From assembly GCA_947493285.1 (NCBI GenBank), contig CANLQH010000005.1, positions 62,001 through 126,000 on the forward strand: 64,000 nt of DNA, read 5' to 3'. The stretch comes from an uncultured Tenacibaculum sp. (lineage in GTDB: Bacteria; Bacteroidota; Bacteroidia; Flavobacteriales; Flavobacteriaceae). Both the position numbers and the translations under genes were made by a program. This document shows, one piece after another, positions 18,502 to 28,006 of this stretch (its first letter is position 1; every line of letters starts with the position of its first letter). Under the pieces are notes generated by a model, which worked only from the letters and a program-made list of their open reading frames with translations, was not told the origin of the DNA and ran no database searches.

Positions 18502-19614
18502 TTAAATTATAAATAATTCAGAAGCTAATCCATCTGCCAAAAACTTACCTTTTTGGGTTGTTTTTAATGTATTATTTTCAATAACTAACAAACCTTGATC
18601 TATAAACCTTTTTGATGATTGCAATAACCTGTCTTTAAACTCATTACTCATTTCGGCTAACGAAACGCCCCAAATGGTTCTTAACCCTGTCATTAAATAT
18701 TCATTAAACTGATCTTCTTTGGAGAGTTTTTCTGTTTCTAAAGGGAGATTTCCCTCCTGAATTGACTTAATATACTTTGCGTTATTAGCCACATTCCAAC
18801 TACGATGTGTTTTATTAAATGAATGTGCCGATGGACCAACACCTATATACTTTTTTCCTTGCCAGTAACTCGTGTTGTGCCTTGAAAAATAATCAGGTTT
18901 TCCAAAATTTGATATTTCATAATGAACAAATCCATTTTTAGCAGTTTCTTCTACCAGAATATCAAAATGCTCTTTTGCTTCTGTTTCATCAGGAGCTGGA
19001 TATTTTCCATTCTTAACAAAACTATCTAAAACCGTTTTTGGCTCAACAGTTAATGCATAGCTTGAAATATGATTGATTCCAAAATCGAACGCTATTTGTA
19101 AGTTTTCTTTCCAGCGTTCGTTACTCATATTTGGCACTCCGTAAATTAAATCGACTGTAATATTATCAAAGTGGTGAGTCACCATAGACAAACACTCTTT
19201 TGCCTCTTCTGCATTATGCGCGCGATTCATGCTTTTTAAATCTTCTTCGAAAAAAGATTGTACTCCGATACTTAATCGATTAATCGACGAATTGGCTAGT
19301 TCTAAAATTTTAGCTTCGGTTAAATCATCAGGGTTCGCTTCTAAAGTAATTTCTGGGTTATCTACTACTTGATAATTTTCTTGAATTGTTTTCAATAACA
19401 ACTCAATTTCATTTTGGGGTAATAAACTCGGAGTTCCTCCACCGAAATAAATAGTTTCTATGGTTTCATTTTTTAACTCTTCTTTTCTTAATTCCAATTC
19501 TTTTACAAGACAAGAAACCAACTCATCTTTCTTTTTTAAAGAAGTAGAAAAGTGAAAATCGCAATAATAACATGCTTGTTTACAAAATGGGATATGTAGG
19601 TAAATTCCTGTCAA
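18502..19614 (-). CDS. hemW: Heme chaperone HemW (radical SAM)
   Basis: 370 aa. It begins with the family hallmark GIYLHIPFCKQACYYCDF, giving cluster cysteines 11, 15 and 18. FGGGTPSLL, NPDDLT and GVQSF follow, and the HemW C-terminal winged helix is present. It was long annotated as an oxygen-independent coproporphyrinogen oxidase, which HemW is not. The start is TTG at 19614, supported by the fixed distance to the first motif. It starts one base after the ruvC stop. Confidence 0.93.
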   Translation of the reverse strand: MTGIYLHIPFCKQACYYCDFHFSTSLKKKDELVSCLVKELELRKEELKNETIETIYFGGGTPSLLPQNEIELLLKTIQENYQVVDNPEITLEANPDDLTEAKILELANSSINRLSIGVQSFFEEDLKSMNRAHNAEEAKECLSMVTHHFDNITVDLIYGVPNMSNERWKENLQIAFDFGINHISSYALTVEPKTVLDSFVKNGKYPAPDETEAKEHFDILVEETAKNGFVHYEISNFGKPDYFSRHNTSYWQGKKYIGVGPSAHSFNKTHRSWNVANNAKYIKSIQEGNLPLETEKLSKEDQFNEYLMTGLRTIWGVSLAEMSNEFKDRLLQSSKRFIDQGLLVIENNTLKTTQKGKFLADGLASELFII

Positions 19615-19615
19615 A

Positions 19616-20167
19616 TTATTTTACTTTATTTGGATTTTGCTTTACAAAAGCTGCCCAACCTGTGTAATTTTTCCCGCCTACTTTAGCTCCAGAATTATAA
19701 TGATGACAAACAGCTGCTGCCAATCCATCTGTAGCATCTAAATTTTTAGGTAGTTCTTTTAAGTTTAATAACGATTTTAACATCATCGCTACTTGCTCCT
19801 TACTCGATTTCCCATTACCAGTAATTGCCATTTTTATTTTTAATGGTGCGTATTCGGTTACAGGAATTTCTCTTGATAGTCCTGCAGCCATGGCAACTCC
19901 TTGTGCGCGTCCCAACTTCAACATCGATTGCACATTTTTACCAAAAAAAGGAGCTTCTAAAGCTATCTCGTCAGGTTTGTAAGTATCAATCAATTCAATT
20001 GTTCTTTCGAATATTAACTTCAACTTTAAATAATGGTCGTCGTACTTTTTTAATAGCAATTCATTCATTTGAACAAACTCCATTTTTTTACCAACAACCT
20101 TAATAATTCCAAACCCCATAATGGTGGTACCGGGATCGATGCCTAATATGATTTTTTCTGTCTTCAA
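19616..20167 (-). CDS. ruvC: Holliday junction resolvase RuvC
   Basis: 183-aa endonuclease resolving recombination junctions with RuvAB. Catalytic acids are all visible: Asp11 in GIDPGT, Glu71 in ALEAPFFGKN, and Asp144/Asp147 in NLDATDGLAAAVCHH. The start appears to be TTG 20167, three residues before the usual family start motif. First gene of the ruvC-hemW-cyclase run, divergent from the Bax1-I-like gene over 48 bp. Confidence 0.96.
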   Translation of the reverse strand: MKTEKIILGIDPGTTIMGFGIIKVVGKKMEFVQMNELLLKKYDDHYLKLKLIFERTIELIDTYKPDEIALEAPFFGKNVQSMLKLGRAQGVAMAAGLSREIPVTEYAPLKIKMAITGNGKSSKEQVAMMLKSLLNLKELPKNLDATDGLAAAVCHHYNSGAKVGGKNYTGWAAFVKQNPNKVK

Positions 20168-20215
20168 ATTTTATTGTACTTTGTACAAACACAAAACTAA
20201 TCAATTAAATTGTTT

Positions 20216-20959
20216 ATGAGCGTATTTGGTTTACGAACATCTAACCCTGCTTTTAACCGTTATTTTTGGAAAAAATCTCGTATCTATTCTAAAGCTAAAA
20301 TGTCGGTTAGTGGGATTATTCTTAAATCACTTTTAATGTTAAGTTTGGTTGCTTTAACTGCTAGCTATACTTGGCATTTATTTTTTAGTGGTGTTAATAC
20401 TAAATGGTATACTGCTATCGGAATGTTTGTTGCTATTTTTTGTAGTTTATTTATTTCTTTTAAGCATAGTGCTGCTAAATACTTACTACCTATATATGCT
20501 TTAGCAAAAGGCTTTTTTTTAGGTGGAATTAGTGCTATTGCTCATAATCGTTTTCCGAACCTTCCTTTTCAAGCAATTGGGGTTACCATCGTTACTTTTT
20601 TTGTAATGTTTACACTCTATAAATGGAAGTTAATTAAGGTTACTAGACAGCTTAGAACCATAATTATTACTGCAACTGCTAGTATTTTTATGTTCTATTT
20701 TATTGGATGGATTTTATGGTTTTTAAAAATTGATGTTCCGTATTTATGGGGTACATCTTGGTTTGCAATAGGATTTAATATTATTGCAGCAATCGTAGCT
20801 TCTTTTAGCTTATTACTCGATTTTTATTATATCGATAGACAAGTTGGTCGTTACCCAAAAGAACGTGAATGGTTAGCAACTTGGGGACTACTAATCACAT
20901 TAATTTGGCTATATGTTGAAGTATTACGATTGATGAAAAAATTAGCGATACGATTTTGA
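20216..20959 (+). CDS. Bax inhibitor-1/YccA-like membrane protein
   Basis: 247 aa starting at ATG 20216 (MSVFGLRTSNPAF). It has seven hydrophobic segments and the Bax1-I family layout: N-terminal NPAF motif, YALAKGFFLGGISA in the middle, and a C-terminal membrane pair with DFYYIDRQVGRYPKEREWLATWGLL. Bacterial members are pH-sensitive calcium-leak or FtsH-associated proteins; which applies here is unknown. It converges on the frameshifted small gene just downstream. Confidence 0.85.
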   Translation: MSVFGLRTSNPAFNRYFWKKSRIYSKAKMSVSGIILKSLLMLSLVALTASYTWHLFFSGVNTKWYTAIGMFVAIFCSLFISFKHSAAKYLLPIYALAKGFFLGGISAIAHNRFPNLPFQAIGVTIVTFFVMFTLYKWKLIKVTRQLRTIIITATASIFMFYFIGWILWFLKIDVPYLWGTSWFAIGFNIIAAIVASFSLLLDFYYIDRQVGRYPKEREWLATWGLLITLIWLYVEVLRLMKKLAIRF

Positions 20960-20960
20960 A

Positions 20961-21306
20961 TTACTCTCCATATTTTTCTAACTCAATAACTTCAGTTTGA
21001 AAACTACCTACTAACTCCTCTCCTGCTTTAGAATGGAAAACATCCCATTTTTTATTAAAACTATTTCCTTTCTTAATTATAAGGTTTCTTATGTCAAAAC
21101 CTTTACTTAACATAGAAATCAATTCAGATATTTGTTTATTATTATTTTTTGAGTCTTTATTAAGTTCAAAATAATACTTAGGTTCATCATCTTCATAGTA
21201 TTACCCATTCATTATACTCTAATTCATAAAATGGGAAAAACCTCTTTTCACTTCCTTCAATCAAATACGATTCCGTATTTAAAATTACATTCTTTTTACT
21301 ATCCAT
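20961..21306 (-). pseudogene. Frameshifted small gene (about 114 aa), function unknown
   Basis: From ATG 21306 the frame reads MDSKKNVILNTESYLIEG and continues through FYELEYNEWV, then hits TGA at 21195-21193. A second frame, open from 21200 to the stop at 20961, continues naturally with YYEDDEPKYYFEL and ends VIELEKYGE. Removing one A near 21201-21204 joins them into a single product. Total length is 3n+1. It lies 13 bp after the ade stop on the same strand. Either a recent pseudogene or a sequencing error; programmed frameshifting is less likely because no slippery run is present. Confidence 0.72.
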
Positions 21307-21319
21307 TATTAAATACTAT

Positions 21320-22942
21320 TTACTTCACCTCTAACGAAGTAAACTTGAATGTATTTCCATCAAACAATCCTTTGTCAGAAAGTTTTAATGATGGAATTAC
21401 CAATAATGCCATAAACGATAAAGTCATATACGGAGCACATAATTTACTACCCATATCTTTTGCCATTTTATCTAACTCAGCATACGTTTTACCAATTTCT
21501 TCAACTGGTTTGTCGGACATAATTCCTGCTACAGGTAATGGCACTATTTTTTCTTCATCATTAGTTACTGCGCAAACCCCTCCTTTGTTTTCTATTAATA
21601 AATTTACTGCTTTACAAATCATCTCATCTGAAACTCCAACAGCAATAATATTATGTGAATCGTGCCCTACAGAGCTTGCGATTGCTCCTTCTTTTAATCC
21701 GAAGTTTTTAATAAATGCTATAGAAGGTTCAGCATTTTTATAACGATTTACCACCGTCATTTTTAAAACATCATTTTCAGTGTTTGAAACCAAGTTTCCG
21801 TCTTTAATTAAAGAGTCTACTTCAATTTCATTGGTTACCAATTCTCCATCTAAGGCTTCAATAACTCTAATTTTATCAGATGCTGAATGAAATTCAAAAT
21901 CACTTACTTCCTTTTTATCTGTATCAAAATTATTCAATACTTCAAAATCTACATGCTTAACAAATGACTTACCATTTTCAGCTACCAATTCTCCATTAAT
22001 ATAAGTCTGTAGAACCTTAAATTTCTTTAAATCTTCTACTACAATAAAGTCGGCATCATCTCCTTCTTTTAACAACCCTACATCTAAATTATAATGCTTT
22101 ACAGGATTTACACATGCTGTTTGTAAGACTTTAAACACATCTATTCCCTTAGCTACAGTTCTTTCACATAACTCATTTAAATGCCCTACTAATAAATCAT
22201 CTGGATGCTTATCATCCGAACAAAACATCATGTTCTCATAATGTTCAGGAAGTAAATCAATTAACGCTTCAAAGTTTTTAGCGGCACTTCCTTCTCGAAT
22301 AATAACTTTCATTCCTTTTTGTAGCTTTTCTAAGGCTTCTTCATAGGTAAAACATTCATGATCGGTATAAATACCTGCAGCAATATATTTGTCTAAATCT
22401 TCTCCTCTTACTCCTGGTGCATGACCATCTACAGGTTTATTGTAATGTTTAGCCCACGCAATCTTTTTTAATACTTCTTCATCTTGGTAAATAACACCTG
22501 GATAGTTCATCATCTCAGCCAAATACTTAATATCTGGGTTCTCCATCATCTTCTTAATATCATCAGAATCGATAATAGCTCCTGCACTTTCAAAAGATGT
22601 TGCTGGCACACAAGAAGGTGCACCAAAATTGAATTTCAACGGAACTTTCTTTCCATTTTCAATCATAAATTCCACACCTTTTACTCCTAACACATTCGCT
22701 ATTTCATGTGGGTCAGAAACTGTTGCAACTGTACCGTGAACAACTGCAATTTTAGCAAATTCTGATGGTACTAACATTGAGCTTTCTATATGAATATGAG
22801 CATCTACAAACCCAGGAAGAATATAGTTTTCTACAGCATGATCAGTTTCTCTAATGGCTTTTATCTTTCCATTCTCAACTTCGACTTCCCCTTTATAGAT
22901 TCTTTTATTCGCTATATCAACTATATTTCCTTTTACAATCAT
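21320..22942 (-). CDS. ade: Adenine deaminase
   Basis: Amidohydrolase converting adenine to hypoxanthine and ammonia in purine salvage. 540 aa, the usual length of the two-metal Ade family. The metal site opens with [15 protein letters not shown] (about 43-57). [22 protein letters not shown], and the later DDKHPDDL and SVGHDSHNI motifs are all typical. It has a clear -7 box 22 bp upstream. The frameshifted small gene follows it. Confidence 0.94.
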   Translation of the reverse strand: MIVKGNIVDIANKRIYKGEVEVENGKIKAIRETDHAVENYILPGFVDAHIHIESSMLVPSEFAKIAVVHGTVATVSDPHEIANVLGVKGVEFMIENGKKVPLKFNFGAPSCVPATSFESAGAIIDSDDIKKMMENPDIKYLAEMMNYPGVIYQDEEVLKKIAWAKHYNKPVDGHAPGVRGEDLDKYIAAGIYTDHECFTYEEALEKLQKGMKVIIREGSAAKNFEALIDLLPEHYENMMFCSDDKHPDDLLVGHLNELCERTVAKGIDVFKVLQTACVNPVKHYNLDVGLLKEGDDADFIVVEDLKKFKVLQTYINGELVAENGKSFVKHVDFEVLNNFDTDKKEVSDFEFHSASDKIRVIEALDGELVTNEIEVDSLIKDGNLVSNTENDVLKMTVVNRYKNAEPSIAFIKNFGLKEGAIASSVGHDSHNIIAVGVSDEMICKAVNLLIENKGGVCAVTNDEEKIVPLPVAGIMSDKPVEEIGKTYAELDKMAKDMGSKLCAPYMTLSFMALLVIPSLKLSDKGLFDGNTFKFTSLEVK

Positions 22943-22963
22943 TATTTACTTTTTATTGGACTA

Positions 22964-22971
22964 CAAAAATA
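22964..22971 (-). promoter_or_regulatory. Putative -7 box of ade
   Basis: Minus strand TATTTTTG, an exact TAnnTTTG match, 21 bp from the ade ATG. Confidence 0.5.
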
Positions 22972-22987
22972 GGTAGTATTTCTGCAT

Positions 22988-23014
22988 AAAAAAAGCATCC
23001 TTTCGGATGCTTTT
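22988..23014 (-). terminator. Terminator after pckA
   Basis: Minus-strand stem AAAAGCATCC / GGATGCTTTT closed by a GAAA tetraloop and followed by a run of seven T. Confidence 0.88.
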
Positions 23015-23021
23015 CTATAAT

Positions 23022-24632
23022 TTATCTTTTCATATTTGGCGGACCACCTGCTAAAATTTCTGCATTTGCATTGTCTGCAAACTGCTCAAAGTTCTTTCTA
23101 AATGAGTCTGCTAATTTGTGTGCAGTTTTATAATATTCTTCATCATTATCCCAAGCTTGACGTTGGCTTAATAATTCAGATGGCACTCCAGGACATTGTC
23201 TTGGTTGTGCTAATCCGAATACTGAATGTGTGTGATAATTTTTATAATTCATTTCACCTAACTCACCATTTATCGCAGCATTAATCATAGCACGTGTGTA
23301 CTTTAATTTCATTCTGTGACCAACTCCGTAAGGACCTGCTGTCCAACCAGTATTTACTAACCAAACATTTACACCTGTTTCCTTCATCTTTTCGCTTAAC
23401 ATTTCTGCATAACGTGTTGGATGTAATGGCATAAATGGTGCTCCGAAACAAGCTGAGAAACTTGGTAATGGCTCAGTAACTCCAGCTTCAGTACCTGCAA
23501 CTTTTGCAGTATATCCTGATATAAAGTGGTATGCTGCTTGACCAGGTGTTAACCTTGAGATTGGAGGCAATACTCCAAAAGCATCAGCAGTTAAGAAAAA
23601 TATGTTTTTAGGATTCTTACCAATTGATGGTGTTTGAATATTTTCAATATGATCTATCGGATAACTTACACGTGTATTTTGTGTAATCGAAGTATCATGA
23701 AAGTCAACTTTACCATCAGCATCCATAACAATATTTTCTAGGATTGCTCCTCTCTTTATTGCTCCGTAAATTTCTGGTTCTTTTTCCTGAGATAAGTCAA
23801 TTACTTTAGCGTAACATCCTCCTTCAAAATTGAAAACTGTGTTTTCAGAAGTCCAACCATGTTCATCGTCTCCAATTAAGCTACGATTTGGATCGGTAGA
23901 TAAAGTTGTTTTACCTGTACCAGATAACCCAAAGAAAATAGCAGTATCACCTTCTTTACCAACGTTTGCAGAACAGTGCATTGGTAAGGTATTTTTAAAT
24001 ACTGGTAAAATGAAGTTTAATGCAGAGAAAATTCCTTTTTTGATTTCACCAGTATAACCAGTTCCACCAATTAAAGCAATCTTTTTTCCGAAGTTTAAAA
24101 TAGCAAAATTGTGTTGACGTGTTCCATCAACAGCAGGATCTGCCATAAAACCTGGTGCGTTAATCACAGTCCATTCTGGAGAAAAACCTTTTAATTCTTC
24201 AGCAGTTGGGCGTAAAAACATGTTATAGGCAAACATGTTACTCCATGGATATTCGTTTACTACTCTAATGTTTAATTTATAGTCTTCATCTGCACAAGCA
24301 TAACTATCACGTACAAAAACTTCTTTATTAGAAAGGTAGTTAGTTACCTTGTCATATAATTTATCAAATTTATCTGAATCGAATGGAATATTGATATCTC
24401 CCCACCAAATTTCGTCTTTTGTTATATCGTCTTTAACGATAAAACGATCCATAGGAGAACGTCCTGTAAACTCACCTGTTTTAACAGCTAATGCTCCAAA
24501 ACTAGTATTTTCTCCCTGTCCTTTTTCAATAGTTAAGTCGTGTAACTCGTCTGAAGTCAATTGATAACGAATAGTAGCATCCTTAATTCCTAAGTTATCT
24601 AACGATATCGTTTTCGTATCAAGATTTGTCAT
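23022..24632 (-). CDS. pckA: Phosphoenolpyruvate carboxykinase (ATP)
   Basis: Gluconeogenic enzyme converting oxaloacetate to PEP using ATP. 536 aa, normal length. Kinase-1a motif GLSGTGKTTLS, metal motif LIGDDEHGW, GGTGYTGEIKKG and the N-terminal TGRSPMDRFIVKD are all present. It sits alone between its own promoter box and terminator. Confidence 0.97.
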   Translation of the reverse strand: MTNLDTKTISLDNLGIKDATIRYQLTSDELHDLTIEKGQGENTSFGALAVKTGEFTGRSPMDRFIVKDDITKDEIWWGDINIPFDSDKFDKLYDKVTNYLSNKEVFVRDSYACADEDYKLNIRVVNEYPWSNMFAYNMFLRPTAEELKGFSPEWTVINAPGFMADPAVDGTRQHNFAILNFGKKIALIGGTGYTGEIKKGIFSALNFILPVFKNTLPMHCSANVGKEGDTAIFFGLSGTGKTTLSTDPNRSLIGDDEHGWTSENTVFNFEGGCYAKVIDLSQEKEPEIYGAIKRGAILENIVMDADGKVDFHDTSITQNTRVSYPIDHIENIQTPSIGKNPKNIFFLTADAFGVLPPISRLTPGQAAYHFISGYTAKVAGTEAGVTEPLPSFSACFGAPFMPLHPTRYAEMLSEKMKETGVNVWLVNTGWTAGPYGVGHRMKLKYTRAMINAAINGELGEMNYKNYHTHSVFGLAQPRQCPGVPSELLSQRQAWDNDEEYYKTAHKLADSFRKNFEQFADNANAEILAGGPPNMKR

Positions 24633-24663
24633 CTTAAAATTTTTTAGTTGTGTTTATGTTCGA

Positions 24664-24671
24664 CAAAAATA
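24664..24671 (-). promoter_or_regulatory. Putative -7 box of pckA
   Basis: Minus strand TATTTTTG, 31 bp ahead of the start. A TTG lies 25 bp further upstream (24699-24697), a slightly long spacer. Confidence 0.5.
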
Positions 24672-24711
24672 GTTCTTTTTGGTTAAACTCATTAGTCAAT
24701 GAAAAATTTTA

Positions 24712-25098
24712 TCAACTATTATTTTTTAATAACTTTTTAATGAATTGATAACTCATCAAACCCCAACCTACAATTAACAATACTCCACCTAAAGGTGTTA
24801 CAAACCAAATTGATTTTGCTGGCACTCCTAATAAATAGATTGCATAGATAGAACCTGAAAACAATAAAATACCAGCTATTAAAAACCAACTGACACTGTT
24901 TTTCTGTTTACTGCTAAACTCATTATAAGTATTTACAAAAAGTAATAATAAAACATGTAAGAATTGGTATCTTACGGCTGTTTCAAAACTTTGTATCGCT
25001 TCTGGACTTAACTTCGTTTTTAAAGCATGTGCACCGAAAGCTCCTAGGATTACGGCTGTTATTCCTAAGACAGATGTAATTGTTAAATTTTTATACAT
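24712..25098 (-). CDS. DUF423 family membrane protein
   Basis: 128 aa with four hydrophobic segments. The DUF423 signature LGAFGAHALK follows the first segment, YQFLHVLLLL marks the second, and the C-terminal pair contains TPLGGVLLIVGWGLM. Family function is unknown. It is divergent from the saccharopine-dehydrogenase-like gene and upstream of pckA on the same strand. Confidence 0.88.
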   Translation of the reverse strand: MYKNLTITSVLGITAVILGAFGAHALKTKLSPEAIQSFETAVRYQFLHVLLLLFVNTYNEFSSKQKNSVSWFLIAGILLFSGSIYAIYLLGVPAKSIWFVTPLGGVLLIVGWGLMSYQFIKKLLKNNS

Positions 25099-25178
25099 TT
25101 ATCTAATTTTTGTTTAATTTTAAACTTTTTTAGCGATATTGTCGCCTCAAATTTTAGACCACTAAAGTACACTATATA

Positions 25179-26549
25179 ATGAGAAATATATTAATTATTG
25201 GAGCTGGTAGATCTAGTTCATCACTTATAAAATACTTACTAGATAAATCAACAGAAGAAAATTTACATATAACTATTGGTGATATGTCTGTTGAAAATGC
25301 AAGAGAAAAAATAAATAATCACAAGAATGCTACAGCTATTAAATTAGATGTTTTTAATGCTGAACAACGTGTTGAAGCTATTAAAAAAGCTGATGTTGTT
25401 ATCTCAATGTTGCCTGCTCGTTTTCATATTGAAGTTGCTAAAGATTGTGTTACCTACAATAAGCACATGGTAACAGCTTCTTATATTTCTGATGAAATGC
25501 AAGCTTTAGATCCTGCTGTAAAAGAAAAAGGATTAGTGTTTATGAACGAGATTGGTTTAGACCCCGGTATAGACCATATGAGTGCAATGCAAGTTATTGA
25601 TAGAATTCATGATCATGGTGCTAAGATGTTATTATTTGAATCGTTTTGTGGTGGTTTAGTAGCTCCTGAAAGTGATGATAATTTATGGAACTATAAATTT
25701 ACTTGGAACCCAAGAAATGTTGTTTTAGCAGGTCAAGGTGGTGCCGCTATGTTTAGACAAGAGAATACTTATAAATATATTCCTTACCACAAATTATTTA
25801 GAAGAACTGAATTTTTAGATATTGATGGATATGGTAAATTTGAAGCCTATGCTAATAGAGATTCTTTAAAATACACTAGTGTTTATGGCTTAGAAGATAT
25901 CCCTACAATGTATCGTGGTACTATTAGAAAAGTTGGTTTTTCTAGAGCTTGGAACACTTTTGTTCAATTAGGAATGACGGATGACACGTATACAATTGAG
26001 GATTCTGAAAACATGAATTATCGTGATTTTACTAATCTTTTCTTAGCGTATTCCCCTACCGATTCTGTAGAATTAAAATTTAGGTCTTACTTAAAAATAG
26101 ATCAAGATGATGTAATGTGGGATAAGTTTTTAGAATTAGACATTTTTAATCCAACTAAAAAAGTTGAGTTAAAGAATGCTACTCCTGCTCAAATATTACA
26201 AAAAATATTATCTGAAAAATGGACTTTACAAGCTGCTGATAAAGATATGATTGTAATGCAACACAAATTTGGATATCAGTATAAAGAAGAGAAGCGCCAA
26301 ATAGAAAGTAGTATGGTTATTAAAGGTGATGATCAAACTTTTACAGCAATGGCAAAAACTGTTGGTTTACCTGTAGCCATGGCAGCATTAAAGATTTTAA
26401 ACGGAGAAATTAAAACTCCTGGAGTTCAATTACCAATTACCAAAGAAGTATACGAACCAATTTTAAAAGAATTAGAAGAGTATGGAATTACTTTTGTTGA
26501 GAAGAAAGCACCATATTTAGGGTATAATCCTGAAAGCGTGAAGGGGTAA
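25179..26549 (+). CDS. Saccharopine dehydrogenase family oxidoreductase
   Basis: 456 aa. N-terminal Rossmann fold (ILIIGAGRSSSSLIKYLL, residues 4-21, with the SSS form typical of this group). DVVISMLPARFH and NEIGLDPGIDHMSAM follow, and then the C-terminal saccharopine reductase-like domain. The fungal homologue works in lysine biosynthesis, but the flavobacterial protein may act in lysine breakdown or another amino-acid step; substrate is not provable here. A degraded copy of its last about 37 codons lies at 27801-27913. Confidence 0.9.
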   Translation: MRNILIIGAGRSSSSLIKYLLDKSTEENLHITIGDMSVENAREKINNHKNATAIKLDVFNAEQRVEAIKKADVVISMLPARFHIEVAKDCVTYNKHMVTASYISDEMQALDPAVKEKGLVFMNEIGLDPGIDHMSAMQVIDRIHDHGAKMLLFESFCGGLVAPESDDNLWNYKFTWNPRNVVLAGQGGAAMFRQENTYKYIPYHKLFRRTEFLDIDGYGKFEAYANRDSLKYTSVYGLEDIPTMYRGTIRKVGFSRAWNTFVQLGMTDDTYTIEDSENMNYRDFTNLFLAYSPTDSVELKFRSYLKIDQDDVMWDKFLELDIFNPTKKVELKNATPAQILQKILSEKWTLQAADKDMIVMQHKFGYQYKEEKRQIESSMVIKGDDQTFTAMAKTVGLPVAMAALKILNGEIKTPGVQLPITKEVYEPILKELEEYGITFVEKKAPYLGYNPESVKG

Positions 26550-26582
26550 AAAACTCATTCAATTTATCAAAATACATTTAAT

Positions 26583-26610
26583 AAAAAAGGCATCGATTGA
26601 TGCCTTTTTT
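26583..26610 (+). terminator. Terminator after the saccharopine dehydrogenase-like gene
   Basis: 12-bp perfect stem AAAAAAGGCATC / GATGCCTTTTTT with a 4-nt loop and T-run. Confidence 0.9.
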
Positions 26611-26743
26611 ATTTCCATTAACTATCATAGTTTAAAAACTAATTCGAAACTCTCTATTCTTATTTTTTCTGTTAATTTTACCCCCGCTAAAAACAATTGA
26701 TTTAAAACAAAATAGCAATTAAAAAAAAACAGTAAAATACACA

Positions 26744-27589
26744 ATGAAAAAATCGATCTTTTTAAAACTTATTTTATGTTTCTTATTTTTTCAATCAAGC
26801 ATTAATAATGCCCAAGAAAAAATTAATACTCCTTACGGAAACAATAAAGAAGCAGGAAAATATATTAAAATAAACGGAACTAAACTTTACTACGAAGAAT
26901 ATGGAACTGGAGAACCTTTATTAATAATTCATAGCTGTGGAACTGATATTAAAGCTATGGAATATCAAATTGATTTTTTTAAAAATAACTATAGAGTTAT
27001 TGCTGTTGATAGTAGAGGACAAGGAAAATCTACATTAAATACCAAAAAATTAACCTACGATCTAATGGCTAAAGACTTAGAGGAACTTGTAAAGTATTTA
27101 AAACTAGATTCAATTAATATTCTTGGTTGGAGTGATGGTGGAATAATTGCCTTAAAAATGGGAATTAACAACAATGTTTCTGTTAAAAAAATTATTACAA
27201 TGGGAGCTAATCTAAGACCAGACACAACTGCTGTGAATTTGTGGGCTCGTAAACAAGTTGTAGAAATGCATAAAAAAACCTTAACAATGATTATGAAAGG
27301 TGATACTTCTAAAGACTGGAAAAAAGAATTACAGTTAGATGAACTTCTTTTAAACCAACCTAATATTAGTCATGTAGAGTTGCAAAAAATTAAAGCGTCT
27401 ACTTTAATTATGATCGGTGATAGAGATATTATTAAAAACGAGCATGCTGTAGAAATATACAACAACATTCCTAAAGCGCAACTTTGTATAATGCCAGGAA
27501 GAAATCATGGTGCTCCTCGTAATGATTCAAAAATATTTAACGAAATAGCTAATACTTTCTATTCAAACACTTACGATTACACCAAATAA
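26744..27589 (+). CDS. Secreted alpha/beta hydrolase
   Basis: 281 aa with a signal peptide (about 1-23, ending NNAQ). The alpha/beta-hydrolase triad is visible: Ser130 in GWSDGG, Asp228 in GDRD and His255 in GRNHG. The usual oxyanion HGG motif is replaced by HSCGTD (about 63-68). Substrate unknown; an esterase or peptidase of the proline-iminopeptidase-like type is possible. It occupies the first of two slots in a duplicated stretch between the saccharopine dehydrogenase-like gene and trmN6, and ends just ahead of a copied trmN6 3' end that can act as its terminator. Confidence 0.86.
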   Translation: MKKSIFLKLILCFLFFQSSINNAQEKINTPYGNNKEAGKYIKINGTKLYYEEYGTGEPLLIIHSCGTDIKAMEYQIDFFKNNYRVIAVDSRGQGKSTLNTKKLTYDLMAKDLEELVKYLKLDSINILGWSDGGIIALKMGINNNVSVKKIITMGANLRPDTTAVNLWARKQVVEMHKKTLTMIMKGDTSKDWKKELQLDELLLNQPNISHVELQKIKASTLIMIGDRDIIKNEHAVEIYNNIPKAQLCIMPGRNHGAPRNDSKIFNEIANTFYSNTYDYTK

Positions 27590-27602
27590 AAAGACTTTTA
27601 AT

Positions 27603-27695
27603 TTACATTTTTAAATAAAAATCTTTCGTAAGATTTATATAGGCATCAGTATACTGGTGCCTTTCTTTTTCTATAACTAACTCTTCTTCTTTCAC
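27603..27695 (-). pseudogene. Copied 3' end of trmN6 (remnant)
   Basis: These 93 bp match 28973-29065 at a constant offset of 1370 with four mismatches, and still encode the last 26 or so residues of the methyltransferase with its stop codon (RHQYTDAYINLTKDFYLKM). Similarity stops abruptly beyond 27695. The segment keeps the hairpin that serves as terminator on the plus strand (27641-27662 plus T-rich tail), so it may be retained as terminator of the hydrolase gene. Confidence 0.85.
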
Positions 27696-27800
27696 TAAAG
27701 AAGTTTTTATATTTACAAACATACACTTTAACTATTCTTGAAATAAACTATTAGATAAATTGATTTCTCTTGAGCTTGTAACACTTTTTCATAATTAAAA

Positions 27801-27913
27801 TATCAAAAAGAAATACGCGAACCAATTTTAAAATAGTTAGAAAAGTATGAAATTACTTTTGCTAAAAAAAGTAACATATTTAGACTATAACCCTGAAAAG
27901 GGCATAAGGATAA
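27801..27913 (+). pseudogene. Degraded copied 3' end of the saccharopine dehydrogenase-like gene
   Basis: The stretch aligns with 26439-26549 over its whole length: REPILK, then a stop, LEKYEITF, and a degraded version of LGYNPESVKG with another stop. It is clearly diverged, with in-frame stops, so it is non-coding. Together with the trmN6 remnant just before it, it marks the junction of an old tandem duplication. The rest of the 417-bp gap 27590-28006 holds nothing else I can identify. Confidence 0.8.
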
Positions 27914-28006
27914 TTAATCTAAAAATAATAATAATTTCTCAAATTTATTAGTACGTTTGTGAATTATTTTTAACCCAAAAAAGCATTGAAAAAACACTCA
28001 TTTATT

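Noticed and set aside
20175..20191. Symmetric TACTTTGTACAAA sequence as overlapping divergent promoters of ruvC and the Bax1-I-like gene
   Set aside because: The spacing inside the box is one base short on plus (TA-N-TTTG), so I do not call a promoter, though one is likely in this 48-bp gap.
21231..21743. Long plus-strand open frame opposite the end of adenine deaminase
   Set aside because: It lies across strongly supported ade codons, has low-complexity composition and no family motif; it is a shadow frame.
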